From Dactylorhiza incarnata (lineage: Eukaryota > Streptophyta > Magnoliopsida > Asparagales > Orchidaceae): a DNA stretch of 64,000 nt. The notes under the pieces are model-generated. The model did not search any database. It saw nothing but the letters and a program-made list of their open reading frames with translations, and was not told the origin of the DNA. This document shows positions 10,422-22,264 of the stretch, one piece after another. The DNA lies in NCBI GenBank assembly GCA_033032865.1, contig JAWHQI010000051.1, positions 11,798,001 through 11,862,000 of the forward strand. Direction: 5' to 3'. A program made the position numbers and the translations under genes. Position 1 is the first letter of the stretch. Each line of letters starts with the position of its first letter.

Positions 10422-12443
10422 TGTAACACCCAAAAAATCGTAGTTCAGCGAGGTAGGCGGAGTGGTAGTGCTGCGCTCGGAGTAGGCTGAAATTTCTCAT
10501 TCAAAGCAGTGCGCACAACCATATTTCCTCTTCGTGCACGACCACTGGTCATGAGCCAGTGATCGTGCGCTCTTGTCGAGGCAAAGAGAGCTGTCGGAAC
10601 GCTCACTGTCCAAAGCAGTGCGCACGACCATTTCTCCTCTTCGCGCACGACCACTGGTCGTGTGCTAGTGATCGTGCGCCCTGTTTATTCTGCTCCGTAA
10701 AGACGGGCGGGGAAGACGATCCGGCCGATCAAAAGTATTGGAAATCAATCCAACGGCCGAGAGCGTTTGCTGGAGGGTTTTAGGGCTTTGAAGAGGGGTT
10801 ATTCCCTCATAATTTCTAGGCCTTTCTCTCTCCTAAGCTTGAGAAAGAAGAAGGGGCAAGGAGGAAGAAGAAGGAGATTCCGCCATTGACGGAGCTCCGG
10901 AGCTCTGATTTGCGAGACATTTCCAGATCTGGAAAGTGCAGCCCAGTGCGGTTCTTTCCCTCCGATTGGAATCTCAGATCTATGGCGGGGAAGAGAGCTC
11001 CAAGGGTAATGATTCTTTCTCCCGGTCTTAGGACGTGTTCTTTGCCCTCTCTCTCTTTTTCTATGCCTGCATGAGGACTCCCTTTCACCAAATGGGTGAA
11101 GTGTAGGATTTCCTCTAGTTCTTCGGAACTCCAGGTCGATTGTGTCCGACCCCGGGATATTACATTTAGAAATCTGGCAGTCATGCGGATTTATGCATTG
11201 TGTGTGAAGCCTATTCGTGGCCGTGAGCCCGAATCGGTGAAGCTTGATTTGCGACGTTGCATTTAGGTTAGGCCTAGAATGCGTGCCGGAGAATGACTCA
11301 GTGATATCATCTATAGTATTGCGGGACTTGAGATTAGGCGTCGTGTGAAGATCCTAACGAAAGCCCCTTGCTTGGAGAGTGGTGGAATGCAAAGCTTCAC
11401 CACGAAATTGAAGTGAGTCGTTGTATACCTCCTTCGTTGGTTGTTCTAGTGAATCCTAAGTCCACTTGGTTGGTTTAGGTGCATAACTTATTGTGATTGG
11501 GAACACCCGTCGGTGTTTCCTTGCGAACGGGCCGAAGTAAAGCTACACCCGCATCGTTGTTGTTAACGCGATGATTTGAGCAACGAGCACAAGCTTGTAC
11601 CGAACCCGCACCATGCGTGTCGGCGAGAGGGGAAAACCTCGGGACGCCGTATGATCATGGGATAGACCTGTTTGGGAGGGTTCCTCCAATAGGTAAATGC
11701 TCAAGCGTTCACTAAGCTCTTTAGCTTAGCTGGTTACGTGTGGTCGTGAGAACCCACGGTCATGGTTTTGGATTGATGTTATGATTAGCCTCATGCGTTG
11801 CTTAGGCAGTTGTGGGGAAGCTTCGGGTGAACCCAACCAACATCATGTGCATTCCCTGGATCAACTCTATTTGTTGCTACACCTAAAAAATTAATTGTCC
11901 TTGAAACATCACCTTGTGTAGTTTGCACCTTCCTTATAGTACTACTTGCTGCTAGTACGACTTGTTTGCAGGGAAGAAGATTCGCCACCCCGAGAAAGGG
12001 GTGGGGTCGTTATAATTTGGTCACCTTTGCTGACCGTTGCTTTGTTTGCCACCTCTTGGTGGAATCTTCTTATGCAGGTGCAGGTGAGCCTAGCAGGAAA
12101 TAGCGGGCGGAGGCCCTTTTTGCTGAGTTGGCCCTCGAAGGCCAACCTCTTTTCTGCTTTTCATGTTTTTGCCGGCCTGCGCGCTGATGTATGTTTAGAG
12201 AATTTTGTACGTTTTGGAATGCAAGGCTTTAAGGCCGTAACTCTACACTTTATTGTTTCATTCCTGTGATAGTGGACTATTCTAATAGAAATGTTAAATC
12301 TTTATGCTTCCGCTAATGTTTAGAATACTCTGGTGTAGTTCTTTTCTGTATATCTCCTTTTAACGCCTAGCTAGTGTGGTTAGTATGGCGTGGGGTCCCG
12401 GCTGGACGTACTATTATATTATTTGTATTGGCAGGGTGTTACA
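10422..12443 (+). mobile_element. Solo LTR of a Tekay/Del-like chromovirus (2022 bp)
   Basis: TGTAACACCC...GGGTGTTACA ends with a 5-bp duplication and no internal element sequence, so most likely an LTR-LTR recombination product. It is related to LTR A (35514-37545, minus): both contain CCACCCCGAGA..GGGGTGGGGTCGT, CCACC(T)(T)TTGGTGGAAT and a terminal GGGGTCCCGGC stretch. Near its 5' end it carries palindromes around GCACGACCACTGGTCGTGC (about 10508-10675). No coding capacity. Confidence 0.92.
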
Positions 12444-13045
12444 CGCGGTGAAGTACCGGCGGACCACCATATGGGTAAGCTTCGTCGCCCGGAGCTGGGC
12501 TCGCATGGCTTCATAGACGACCCCCTTCGGCATAAAGGTCCGAAAGAGGGAGGCGTCCTCGCGACCGTAGAGGCCGAAGGCGAGCGCAAACGCCTCACCC
12601 CCAGCCATGTCGTCCTCCACCCAGAAATGGAGTAGAGAGGAGCAGACGACCTTGTTCTGCTCGGGGTCCCATTCGGGCACCGGCTCGCCTACTGCATCCG
12701 CAAGCTTCATGCCGAGCCCGAAGTTCGAGTGGCTAGTTGGCTTGGGCTTGGCGGCCTCCTCCGGCTCGCTACCCCCTTTGGCAGGCTCCTAATTCGCTGC
12801 TGGAGAAGGGCGGAGGTCGGGTTCGGAGAGGTCAACGACCTCCTTCGCCTTGGGGGCGGAGGAGGCCTTCTTGGTCTTCTTCGCCGCTCCCTGCGAGGCG
12901 GGCCGGCGTGGAGGAGGGGATCGCTTCTTCCCCAATGAGGAACTCGGTATGTCGCGGAAGGCTTCAGCGACCACGCTCGCTAGCGAGCCAGAGGTAAGGG
13001 AAGAAGGAGGCGCGTGTGGAGGATTGAGTGGAAGTTCATGCTCTC

Positions 13046-13118
13046 CTGCAAAAATAACTAAGAGCGTTAACCGGTCGAAGGAGAAGGGAGGGAGGAGATT
13101 GGCGAGTGCGAATCAAAC
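13046..13118 (-). other. Intron 2 of antisense gene 2
   Basis: Minus-strand GTTTGA...TTTTTGCAG, 73 bases, phase 1. The protein runs GEG-EHELPL across it. Confidence 0.75.
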
Positions 13119-13536
13119 CTTCTCCTGGGGGGACAGTCGGCAACAGGTCCACCTGCTCTCGGAGGAAGGCGACCTCAAAGCTTTTTCCCTTGAGGTACTG
13201 GTACAGGCCCGCATCACAACCCCCTAGCGAGGCCGGAGTGCGATAAGCGGCCTCATCTCGCTGGGTGGGGGAGTAGGAGATATTGCCGAAAGGGCCCTTC
13301 ACCAGGACGAACTTCTGCGTCCAATAATGAGACTTATTCACCGTCTCGCAGACGGTGACATGCTGGCTCGCAAAGTGTGCCGTCCAGTCCTTGTACGAGC
13401 GGAACGAGAAGACCTTGCGGAAGACGAGCAGGCTGAAGTCGATCTTCTCCGCCCTGAGATAACTGGTAAACGCGACCACCACGGCGATCGCGTTCGGCGT
13501 TAGCTGGCTCGGCAGAACGCCGAAGTACTTGAGCAC

Positions 13537-13611
13537 CTGGAGAAGTCAACAAGGGTTATAGCGTCACATGCAAAGCGAGTCAGGAATATAAGGGTCAAGA
13601 AACAAACATAC
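13537..13611 (-). other. Intron 1 of antisense gene 2
   Basis: Minus-strand GTATGT...CTTCTCCAG, 75 bases, phase 0. It joins WPEVRQ to VLKYFGVLPS. Confidence 0.8.
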
Positions 13612-13986
13612 TTGGCGCACTTCCGGCCACAGTGGGAGTCGCAACCCATTCTCGAAATGGGCGATGGGGATAGCGAGCTCATCAGGATGCGGGTCGCTAA
13701 TGGTGTCCTTCTCGGTAGGGCAGTGAGCCACAAACCCGGAGTGAATGTATTGATCAACGGTAGCCTGGTATTCCTCCTTCGTGAGGTTGGCGCAGAAGAA
13801 AAGGCCATCAAGGAAGGCCCCAGAACACTTGGACCGCCCCTCAGCATCCGCCTCGCCGACCATGATGTATGGAATTCGCGAATCACAAAAGCCGCGAGAG
13901 CGAGCTAGGTTTGCGAGAAAGTTAGAAAGAGAGGGAGCGCGAAGGAGGAATAGTAAATGCGGTGGTTGAAAAGAAAAAAGGGTGAT

Positions 13987-13994
13987 TATTTATA
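13987..13994 (-). promoter_or_regulatory. Antisense TATA box for antisense gene 2
   Basis: TATAAATA on the minus strand, 124 bases before the ATG at 13863. The element therefore seems to carry its own antisense promoter. Confidence 0.6.
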
Positions 13995-14376
13995 GAAACA
14001 AAAAAGGCGGGAAAAAGCTGAAGCGTCGGTGTCTGCGAATAGCAGATTCGCGCGGCATTCTTCCGCCCCTTGGGGTCCTATTCGCTCCCGGCGAGTCGAA
14101 ACCTCATCGAACTTTTTCCTGTTAATCATCGACGAGCGAGCGCTGAATAATAAGAAGCAAAACGCGAGGGCAGGACGCGAGTGCGAGTAATAGAAGCACA
14201 AACATAATCGATGAATGAGCGAGCCGGGCAAGGCGAAAGAAAAGATAACAAACAGGGAAAGTAAGGGTTAGCAAGCGAGTCAAAGTATCATTGTTACATG
14301 CTTATAAAAATTGTTCACGACCCCTCCCAACGAAGGGGAGGGGGAAGAAAAACAATAAAATGCAAAGCAGGAATCC
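13995..14376. other. Spacer between the two antisense genes
   Basis: About 380 bases without a supported gene. It should hold the upstream region of antisense gene 2 and the 3' end of antisense gene 1. Purine-rich near 14335-14360. Confidence 0.5.
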
Positions 14377-15598
14377 TTAATATCGTAGCCACTTCCAGCG
14401 ACCGCGACCCCGGACACCAGAGCGAGGGGGGACTCGCAGGTAGTGATAATCGCGAAGCAACCGGTTCGCCTGGCTCGTCAGCCGCATGTAATCGTCAATT
14501 AGAGCAATGTACACCCTAGGGGAGGTCGCATCGCTATGATCGGTCGGCCGCACCTCGGCAAGGATGCGCGCGTTCGTGTCCTCCATCTCGGCAAACCTTT
14601 CCTCGTTCGCGAGCCGATCCAGCCTATTCTGTGTGTGCAGATCCCTCAGCAGGGCAGTATGTTTCTGGAATATCTCGGTGACCCGCCTCTTCATTCGCTC
14701 TGGATCACAGGGATCCCCCAGAAAATCAGCGACCTGACTCGGCGAGGGGGGTGGAGATAGCTCCAACGCTCCAGACTCCGACTCGGGGGGCGGGGTCATA
14801 TGGTCACCTGTGGAGGAAAAAACAGCAAGGAGGTGGAAAATGACACTCTGTAGCGACAATCTAACCTAGTGGAGGAATTTGAGTACTGGGCCACTGGCGA
14901 GAGGTGCCTGGCTGGCCATGGAATGCTTCAACAAAAGCAGGGGTAAGAACCTTACCCAGACCGGGAGCGAGCGCGGATCTAGAATCGAGCCCGAGCTAAG
15001 AGATCAGCGTCCCTCTGGGGCTCCTCTGTCCCAGGGTGCCGAATCCAGGTGTGATGATGGTATGATTCAGCGGGGTAGGCGAGTCCGCCAGAGGAGGAAC
15101 TTGTTCTTCCAAGGCCGCGGTAGGGGATGCTGCATAAAGAGTGAGCGTGATTTGGCGAGTCAAGAGGTGCGAAGGAAGGCAAGGTAAGCCACTCACCTCG
15201 TTGCGAAGGCGATCCCTGCAGGTCGAGGGCCCCCACATCCACGAGCGGGGTGTCAGCGCCGCCGGTGGATGGGATGTGGGTCTATGTGGTTGACCTCCCT
15301 AGGGCATTATCATCCGGAGGAGTGTTCTGCGAGTAAGACAAATTAGGTTGAAAGACTAAAACACTAAAACCAGTGAGCTTGACTATAGTACCTGCGAGAC
15401 GATCCCGTCCTGGGGGGAGTACGGCAAAGGAGAGGACCCACCCTCGCCGGCTAGGCGCCGAACGACCTTCGCCGTTCTGAGGGTGGGTGGAGGCGGAGAA
15501 CGCCTCAGAGAATTCCAGGAGGCGATGGCGGCGGATTTCCCCTTCTGGGCCGCTTGTAAGGCCTTCAGGCGAGCCAACATTTCATCTTTTTTCAACAT
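14377..15598 (-). pseudogene. Antisense gene 1 of the Tat element, 4 exons
   Basis: Minus-strand exons 15598-15392, 15326-15197, 15129-14956 and 14807-14377, with introns starting GTACTA, GTGAGT, GTAAGG and GTGG-flanked ends CGCAG, TGCAG and CACAG. The total is 942 bases, 314 codons with the stop. Phases 0, 1 and 1 match at all three junctions. The protein begins MLKKDEMLARLKALQAAQ (basic, helical), has a Pro/Ser-rich middle, then a charged helical segment (ERMKRRVTEIFQKHTALLRD), and ends Arg-rich (GVRGRGRWKWLRY). I do not recognise a domain. Two in-frame TAG codons (15282-15284, 14996-14998) inactivate it unless they are recent changes. Confidence 0.7.
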
Positions 15599-15671
15599 CG
15601 CGTTGGGGCTCGCGGTGAGTAAGAAAAGGGAAAGGAGAATAACAAGTTTGAATGCCGGCCGGGAAGGGTGG

Positions 15672-15679
15672 TATTTATA
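15672..15679 (-). promoter_or_regulatory. Antisense TATA box for antisense gene 1
   Basis: TATAAATA on the minus strand, 74 bases before the ATG at 15598, a normal plant promoter distance. Confidence 0.6.
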
Positions 15680-15778
15680 GTGGTGGGCATGGGGCCCACC
15701 GAAAGATTCTCGCCATGTCACCAAGGGGCCGGCGAATACCAGGGGTTGGATGATTCTTCGCGAGCCTAAAGAGCCTCG

Positions 15779-15792
15779 CGAAGAGCGGGGAT
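15779..15792 (+). other. Polypurine tract of the Tat element
   Basis: GCGAAGAGCGGGGA directly before the 3' LTR, the expected plus-strand primer. Confidence 0.65.
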
Positions 15793-15794
15793 TG

Positions 15795-17136
15795 TGTACA
15801 ACCCCGATATTCACCAGTGGGTGAACAAAGATGAAGGAATAACCAACAAGTAAAAGTAATGCGAGAGGGATACATGTTAATAGGCAGAAAATAAGAGAAA
15901 GAACAAAATTGACATATGCTCCCTGCGTTCGACGAACGGCTACTCTGCGAATGTTGAACGGCGACCGACGAATTATATTATATCAGCGGTCGACGAACAG
16001 AGCGGTTCAGCGCTCGACGCTTTCATCCAAGCTCGGCGGTCGACGAAGTCCTGAGTTCGACAAACCCCGCTGACCGTTCGACGAATTTGCCTCTCAATCC
16101 GACGGCCGTCTCAGCGGCTATCTCTATCTCATCCCAGCGGATCCGCTGGGACGAACACATATCTCAGCGGAAGAATCTGCAGGGGGAGCACGAGACCCAG
16201 TGTCGACGGACGTCGCCAGTACGAATGCGAGCGAGGTCTTCACAGGTCGCTCGCCCAACGGGGGTCGTAAGTCCAACAGTCGGAAGAGTTAACAAAGAAG
16301 GTGAGTCAAAGCTTCAAGTGTCACTCGCAGGAAGGCGCGCGAGTCATATACTTGCGAGCCCGAGTTTCAAGGTCAACTTGCAAGAAGGCGAGCGAGTCGG
16401 GTACTCGCCGGCTTCTCGCAAGAAGGAGAGCGAGCCGGGTACTCACTAGCTGCTCGCAAGAAGGCTGGCGAGCCAGGTACTCGCCGGCTGTTCGCAAGAG
16501 GACAGGCGATTCAGATCCCTTCGAAATCTTAGAGTTTGACGAAATCCATCCAGCGTTCGACGAACGCCGAGCACTTGTTGAAATCGTCGAACTCAGTTCA
16601 GCGTTCGACGAATTCCGTTCCCCGTTCAACGAATTCACCTCTCTCGCGAGTGACGCTCTCATAAACCGCTCGCCCATAGACTAAAGATGTGGAGTTACTC
16701 CTCTGTCCCTGGTGGTCTGCAGGTAGCCGCTCCAAACAGCGGAGTTTGGCTGTTAGCAGGCCAAATTGGGGTGCGTTTAGTAAAACCAAAAGGCGGAATT
16801 CCGCTATTGACAGACCATGAGTAAAAAACTATAAATAGACCTTAAAGGGCACCTTGGGTGAAGATTCCGATCTCAGATCTCTGAGCTTCTTCTTCCCTTG
16901 GTTACTTTGGTTTAGCTCTCCAACTCTCCAAGGTGCCCGAGTCTCAGCTTTGGCTTGGGAGGGGAAGCGCTCAACGATCTTCCAGGTTAGTGGAGGGACC
17001 TCCTCGCTGTGACTAAGGTCTTAGTCATTTTCCTAGTCTTTAGTCTACCTTCTTCGAGGGATCAGTAAGGGCTAGCTGCCCCTCATTTCGGTGAGGGCCC
17101 CGAGCTTCACAAGAGACCGAGAAATCGGTTTCAACA
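15795..17136 (+). repeat. Tat-like 3' LTR (1342 bp)
   Basis: Near-identical to 4900-6263. It lacks one TTCGACGAACGG unit and has scattered substitutions. TATAAATA at 16830-16837. Confidence 0.92.
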
Positions 17137-17141
17137 TCGAC
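17137..17141. repeat. TSD TCGAC, right copy (Tat-like element)
   Basis: Matches 4895-4899. The Athila gag frame resumes at 17142. Confidence 0.9.
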
Positions 17142-18125
17142 GATACTATAATGGAAAATATGACAGATCCCAATCCAGATGCGGCCCAGCAACTGACCAT
17201 GTCCTACTATGTAAGGCCAAATTTGGATGATACAAGATCAAGTGTCACTCGACCCGCAATAGCTAATAATAATTTTGAAATAAAATCTAGGACTATTCAA
17301 ATGGTACAACAGTCAGTCCAATTTGACGGTTTGCCGGATGAGGACCCAAATCTTCACCTTTCAAACTTTTTAGAAATTTGCGACACTTTCAAAATTAATG
17401 GCGTCAGGGATGATGCCATTCGCTTGCGCTTATTTACCTTTTCTTTGCGGACAAAGGCTAAAGCGTGGATGAGTTCTCTTCCTAGAGGGTGTATCACCAC
17501 GCGGGCCGAATTGACGGAAAAATTCTTAACTAAATATTTCCCTCATCAAAAACCGCTGAATTATGCACGGATATCGCTTCTTTTATTCAATTCGATTCTG
17601 AGTCTCTTTACGAGGCTTGTGAGCGTTTTAAAGAATGTTTGCGTAGGTGTCCTCATCACACGCTACCATCCTGGCTACATGTCCAAACGTTCTATAATGG
17701 TTTGAATTTCCAAACATGACAAATGATTGATGCGGCTGCCGGGGGAACATTGAATAAAAAACCCCGGAAATGTGCCAATATCTTTTCGAGAAATGGCCAT
17801 TAACGCATATCAATGGAATGTGCCCAGGTTGCGTCCTATTAAACTGGCTGGAATTTATGAAGTAGATGCCACTACTCACTTAGAATCGCAGGTAGAGCTG
17901 CTAAGTAAGCAAGTATTGGAGATGATTGCTTCCTCCTCCACTCATGCGTGGAATCATTATAATAATAATTCTAATTATAATAATAACTAAATTGAGGAGA
18001 CGGTGGATTACCTCGGCAATCCAGTTTGGCCCCCCGTCAACCCTAATAATAATCCTTACAGTAATAATTATAATCCGGGTTGGAGGAACCACCCGAACTT
18101 CTCCTGGAGTAATCAAAACAATACA
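17142..18125 (+). pseudogene. Athila gag, main part
   Basis: Continues the N-terminal piece at 4774-4899. It encodes the Athila gag core: FEIKSRTIQMVQQSVQFDGL, DEDPNLHLSNFLEICDTF, then RLRLFTFSLRTKAKAWMSSL. A frameshift near 17572 moves the frame by one base, after which ESLYEACERFKECLRRCPHH and TFYNGLNFQT(stop)QMIDAAAGGT continue. An Asn-rich stretch near 17950-18110 still encodes NPYSNNYNPGWRNHPNFSW, the nucleocapsid-side motif of Athila gag. Non-functional. Confidence 0.88.
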
Positions 18126-18127
18126 CA

Positions 18128-19096
18128 ATGCCCCCTAATGTGATTCCGCAAGGATTTCCGCAGGGATTTCAGCAGGGATTTCAACCTCTTCCTCCAAAAC
18201 CTTCTCCGCTCGAGGAGGTTTTCATTATATATGTCCTATCCAATGAATCCAATATCCAAAATATTACCGAATCACTACAAAAAATTATAAATGCAGGTTG
18301 GACAGCTTATGAAAATGATCTCCGAGTAGTTGGAGCTTTTCCAGGGAATACAAAGCTGAACCCCCGCGAAAATGCTTATTCTATAACTCTTCGCAGCGGC
18401 AAAGGGTTCGTATGCCCATTGCGGGTCGAACCTAAGGTACATATTTCGACTCCGACCCATGCACCCTCTCTTCTGATTTTAAGAACTCTAGATATCTCTA
18501 TTGCGTCAAATGTTTCGAGCCCGCAAACTCCTTACCCGTCAAAAATTAATAACGAGCAGAAGGACGAACACTATCAAAAAATTTTACACATCTTAAAACA
18601 AATTCAAATTAACGTCCCCTTTTGCGAGGCACTCTCTCAGATGCTGAAATACGTGAAATACTTACAAGAGTTGCTTTCCAATAAAAAGAAACTCGAGGGT
18701 ATTTCATGTGTTTCCCTTAATGCGGAACGCTCGACGGACTTACTTAACAAATTGCAGCCAAAATTGAATGACCCGGGATGGTTTTCCATCCCGTGCCTTT
18801 TTGGCAACTTGTTAATAAAATACGCCCTAGCGGACCTAGGCGCGAGTATTAATCTAATGTCCTTCTCCCTCTTTAAGAAACTTGATTTGGGTATTCCTAG
18901 CCCCAAAAAAATGAGCATCCAACTCGCGGATCGCTCGATAATGTATCCCATAGGGGTAGTGGAGGACGTCCTGGTCAAGGTTGATAAGTTCATCTTCCAG
19001 GTGGACTTTGTCATCCTCGACATCGAGGAGGACGTTGAGGTACCAATCATCCTCTGTTTCCCTTTCCTCGCGACCTACCGAGAATTAATTGATTAA
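18128..19096 (+). pseudogene. Athila protease region
   Basis: 322 open codons. After a Gln/Pro/Phe-rich start, residues about 215-322 form a retroviral-type aspartic protease: ALADLGASINLM (Athila form of the active site), then IQLADRSIMYPIGVVEDVLVK, FQVDFVILD and VPIILCFPFLAT. This cuts the Gag-Pol polyprotein. The segment reads straight through, but the frames before and after are broken. Confidence 0.88.
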
Positions 19097-19296
19097 GTAA
19101 CGGTCTCCTCCTCCTTCGGGTCGGAGATGATGAAGTTACCCTTCACATTTATCCCTCCATGTGGAAATCCTTATCGAATGATGATTCTTGTTTCAATTTG
19201 GGATCCGCGTTTGAGGATGAGTGTTCTTCTCTTTCTGAATTAATGCCATGAACGCTAGACGATTTAGATCTGGCAAATCTACCTTATTTAGATGAA

Positions 19297-20830
19297 TTGC
19301 CGCCAGACTCGCCTTTTGAACCCTTCAATTCAAAAGAATTAACAATCACAACATCTTATGAAGAACCCCCGGTCTTAGAACTTAAGCAACTCCCCGACCA
19401 TTTAAAATATGCTTTTCCCGCCGCAAATTCAAAACTTCTCGTTATTATTTCCTCTACTTTAAGCGGTTCGGAGACCACTGAATTGGTGGAAGTTTTGTCT
19501 AAGCATCACCATGCAATTGCATGGCAGATTTCTGATATAACGGGGATAAACCCCTCTTTTTGCACGCACAAATTTTTTGTAGAGGATAATTCCAGCAATA
19601 CCATCCAGCCTCAGCGACGACTTAACCCGAACATGCGGGATGTCGTTAAGGCTGAAATAATAAAACACTTGAATGCGGGGATCATCTACCCAAGATCAGA
19701 CAGTATGTGGGTAAGACCCATACAAGTCGTGCCAAAAAAGGGCGGTTTAACGATAGTGGCAAATCTAAACAACAAATTAATCCCAACCCGTACTGTTACG
19801 GGTTGGTGGGTGTGCATCGACTATCGAAAATTAAATGATGGCACCCGAAAAGACCACTTCTCGTTGCCATTTATCGATCAGATTCTAGAGCGACTTTCAG
19901 GTCATCCATACTATTGTTTTCTTGATGGTCTATCAGGGTTTTTTCCAAATTCCTATCTCCCTCCAAGACAAGGAAAAATAATTTTTACGTGACCCTTCGG
20001 CACCTTCGCGTATCAAAGGATGTTGTTTGGCCTCTACAATGCGCCAGCTACATTCCAACGATGTATGCTGGCCATCTTTGACGAGCTCGTAGAAGACATA
20101 ATGGAAGTTTTTATGGATGACTTCTCCATTTTCGGTAGCTCCTTTTCAAATTGCCTCCATAATTTAGGTCGACTCATCCAAAGATGTGAAGACACGAACC
20201 TAGTTTTAAATTGGGAAAAGTGTAATTTTATGGTCTGGGAGGGTTTAGTCCTCGGCGACAAGATTTCCGCCAAGCGAATGGAGGTCGATAAGGCCAAAAT
20301 AAAAATTATTGAAAAACTCCACGCACCTTCAAACATAAAATCTATTAGGTTTTTTCTAGGCCATGTGGGTTTTTACTGTCGGTTTATTCAAAACTTTTCA
20401 AAAATTACAAAACTGTTAACCCACCTTTTGGAGAATGATTCCCCTTTATTTTTGATAACGTCTGCGTAGAGGCATTTAATTTCATAAAAGAAAAACTTAT
20501 CAATTCTGCAATTCTGGTGGCGTCGGATTTGTCTATTCCATTTGAAATAATATGCGACGCAAGCGATATCGCAGTAGGAGTCGTACTAGGCCAATGCGTT
20601 AACAAATATTTTCATCCCATCTATTACTCTTCTCGTACACTCTCAAACGCACATGCTAATTACACTATGACAGAAAAGGAACTTCTAACCGTCGTCTTTG
20701 CCTTCGATAAGTTCAAGCCCTATGTCACGCTTTCTAAAGTCATCGTCTTTACCGATCACTCCGCCCTCAAATATCTATTAGCCAAAGTATATGCCAAGCC
20801 CCGCTTGCTTCGATGGATCCTAATTTAACA
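19297..20830 (+). pseudogene. Athila reverse transcriptase and RNase H
   Basis: RT part: PQRRLNPNMRDVVKAEIIKHLNAGIIYP, WWVCIDYRKLND, PFGTFAYQRMLFGLYNAPATFQRCM and the catalytic box VFMDDFSIFG (about 20110-20140). RNase H part: IPFEIICDASDIAVGVVLGQ, PIYYSSRTLSNAHANYTMTEKELL and VFTDHSALKYLL (about 20535-20800). Lesions: TGA at 19990-19992 where Cys is normal before PFGTF, a frameshift near 20465, and a stop at 20826-20828. Confidence 0.9.
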
Positions 20831-22264
20831 GGAATTTGACTTAGAGATCCGGGACAAGAAGGGGGCTGAAAATTTAGCAGCCGACCACCTCTCTCATTTA
20901 GAAACCTCCATCGCAGAAGCGCTAGTCGAGCCCGATATAGACGATTGATTTCCCGAGGAGCGCCTCTTAACTTTTTCTAATTTAAAAACTTCTCTCACTC
21001 TTTGGTTCACGGACTACGCTAATTACCTAGTTGCGCGGGTCCTTCCAAAAGACTTTTCCAGCATTCAAAATAAGAAATTCTTTTCTGATTTGAAAAAAAA
21101 TGGAATGACCCCTTTCTCATTCGCATATGCGTGGACCAAGTAGTAAGGAGATGCATTTCAAGCAAGGAGGGTGCGCAAATATTATGGCGCTGCCACGAGG
21201 GGCCGACCCGGGTGGCATTATCAAGCCAACTAGACCGCGCGAAAAGCATTAGAAGCGGGTTTTTATTGGTCCACTCTCTTTAAAGATGCTCACAATTTTT
21301 TGTGAGTAAATGCGGTTGCTGCCAGCGGTCGAGTAACATAATTCGTCGTGACGAGATGCCCTAAATTTTTTACTTAGAATGTGAAATCTTCGATTTATGG
21401 GGCATAGACTTCGTAGGCCCTCTACCTCCTTCTTCTAATAATCGATATATTTTAGTGGCGGTCGACTATGTATCTAGGTGGGTGCAAGCGTAATCTCTCC
21501 CCGCCAACAATGCAAGAGTCGTCGTCCATTTTCTAAAAAAATTATTTTCTCGCTTCGGCACGACCCGCGCAATAGTAAGTGATATGAGTACGCACTTCTG
21601 CAACACCAAATTCACAAAAATATTATTTAAATATGGCATCACCCACAAACTCTCCACCGCCTATCACCCCCAAACAAGCGGCAAAGTAGACGTAGTAAAT
21701 CGAGAGATCAAGCGAATCTAAGAAAAAACCGTTTCGACGAATAGTAAAGATTGGTCAACTAAACTCGACCACGCATTGTGGGCGTATCTTATGACGTACA
21801 AGACCGCCATCGGTGGTACGCCATATCGTTTAATGTGTGGAAAAGTGTGTCATCTGCCGGTAGAGTTAGTGCACCGCGCTTTTTGGGCCCTAAAATTTTT
21901 AAACCTTGATTCGAACATAGCCTACGAGAGTAAGAAATTCCAATTAAATGAACTCGATGAATGGCGTGCGAACGCTTATGAGAGTAATTAATTTTATAAG
22001 GAGCGATCTAAGTTCTAGCACGATAGAAAAATTAAATTTCCAAAATCATTTACGTCGGGCGATCTTGTCCTTTTATTTAATTCTCGCCTTCGCCTTTTTC
22101 CAGATAAGCTAAAGTCCCGATGGTCCGGCCCCTTTGAAGACAAAGAGGTTTTTCCATAGGTGATAGTTCTTATCTCCCACCTAGAAAAGGCGAGCTTAAA
22201 GTCAACGGTCAACAATTAAAACTATATGTTGTGAGCGATCTAGTGGACGGCAAACTCGAATCTA
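20831..22264 (+). pseudogene. Athila integrase
   Basis: Encodes [14 protein letters not shown] (first catalytic Asp), [11 protein letters not shown] (second Asp) and [22 protein letters not shown], in which the usual catalytic Glu reads Asp. Then come DHALWAYLMTYKTAIGGTPYRLMCGKVCHLPVELVHRAFWALK and a C-terminal SH3-like part ([18 protein letters not shown]). At least four stops interrupt it (for example near 21492 and 21718), and the HHCC finger upstream is badly eroded. Confidence 0.88.

Larger units (their letters stand above)
9926..13863 (-). pseudogene. Antisense gene 2 of the Tat element (Transposase_28-like), 4 exons
   Basis: Four exons on the minus strand: 13863-13612, 13536-13119, 13045-12449 joined to 10421-10300 once the solo LTR is discounted, and 10228-9926. 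Introns of 75, 73 and 71 bases have GT...AG ends (GTATGT, GTTTGA, GTAAGC starts; all end CAG) in phases 0, 1 and 0. The coding total is 1692 bases, 564 codons with the stop. Residues about 75-215 (LRLPLWPEVRQ, then FGVLPSQLTPNAI) resemble the plant 'putative gypsy type transposon' domain, Pfam Transposase_28. The last 200 residues are coiled-coil-like (ELNVELQKSTDEVAELKGKE; ARIANLETENTCLKARV) with an acidic end. Lesions: TAG at codon 309 (12789-12791) and the solo LTR near codon 423. Function unknown. Confidence 0.82.
4900..17136 (+). mobile_element. Tat/Ogre-like Ty3/gypsy element with pol deletion and antisense genes
   Basis: Bounded by LTRs TGTACAACC...TTTCAACA (4900-6263 and 15795-17136) and a TCGAC duplication. 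Contents on the + strand: gag, an RNase H remnant and a 97-bp tandem array. On the minus strand are two spliced antisense genes, one of them split by a solo LTR. Protease, most of RT and all of integrase are missing, so it depended on another element for movement. Extra ORFs, including antisense ones, and tandem repeats in the 3' part are known traits of the Tat lineage. I could not assign a clear primer-binding site after 6263. Confidence 0.9.
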
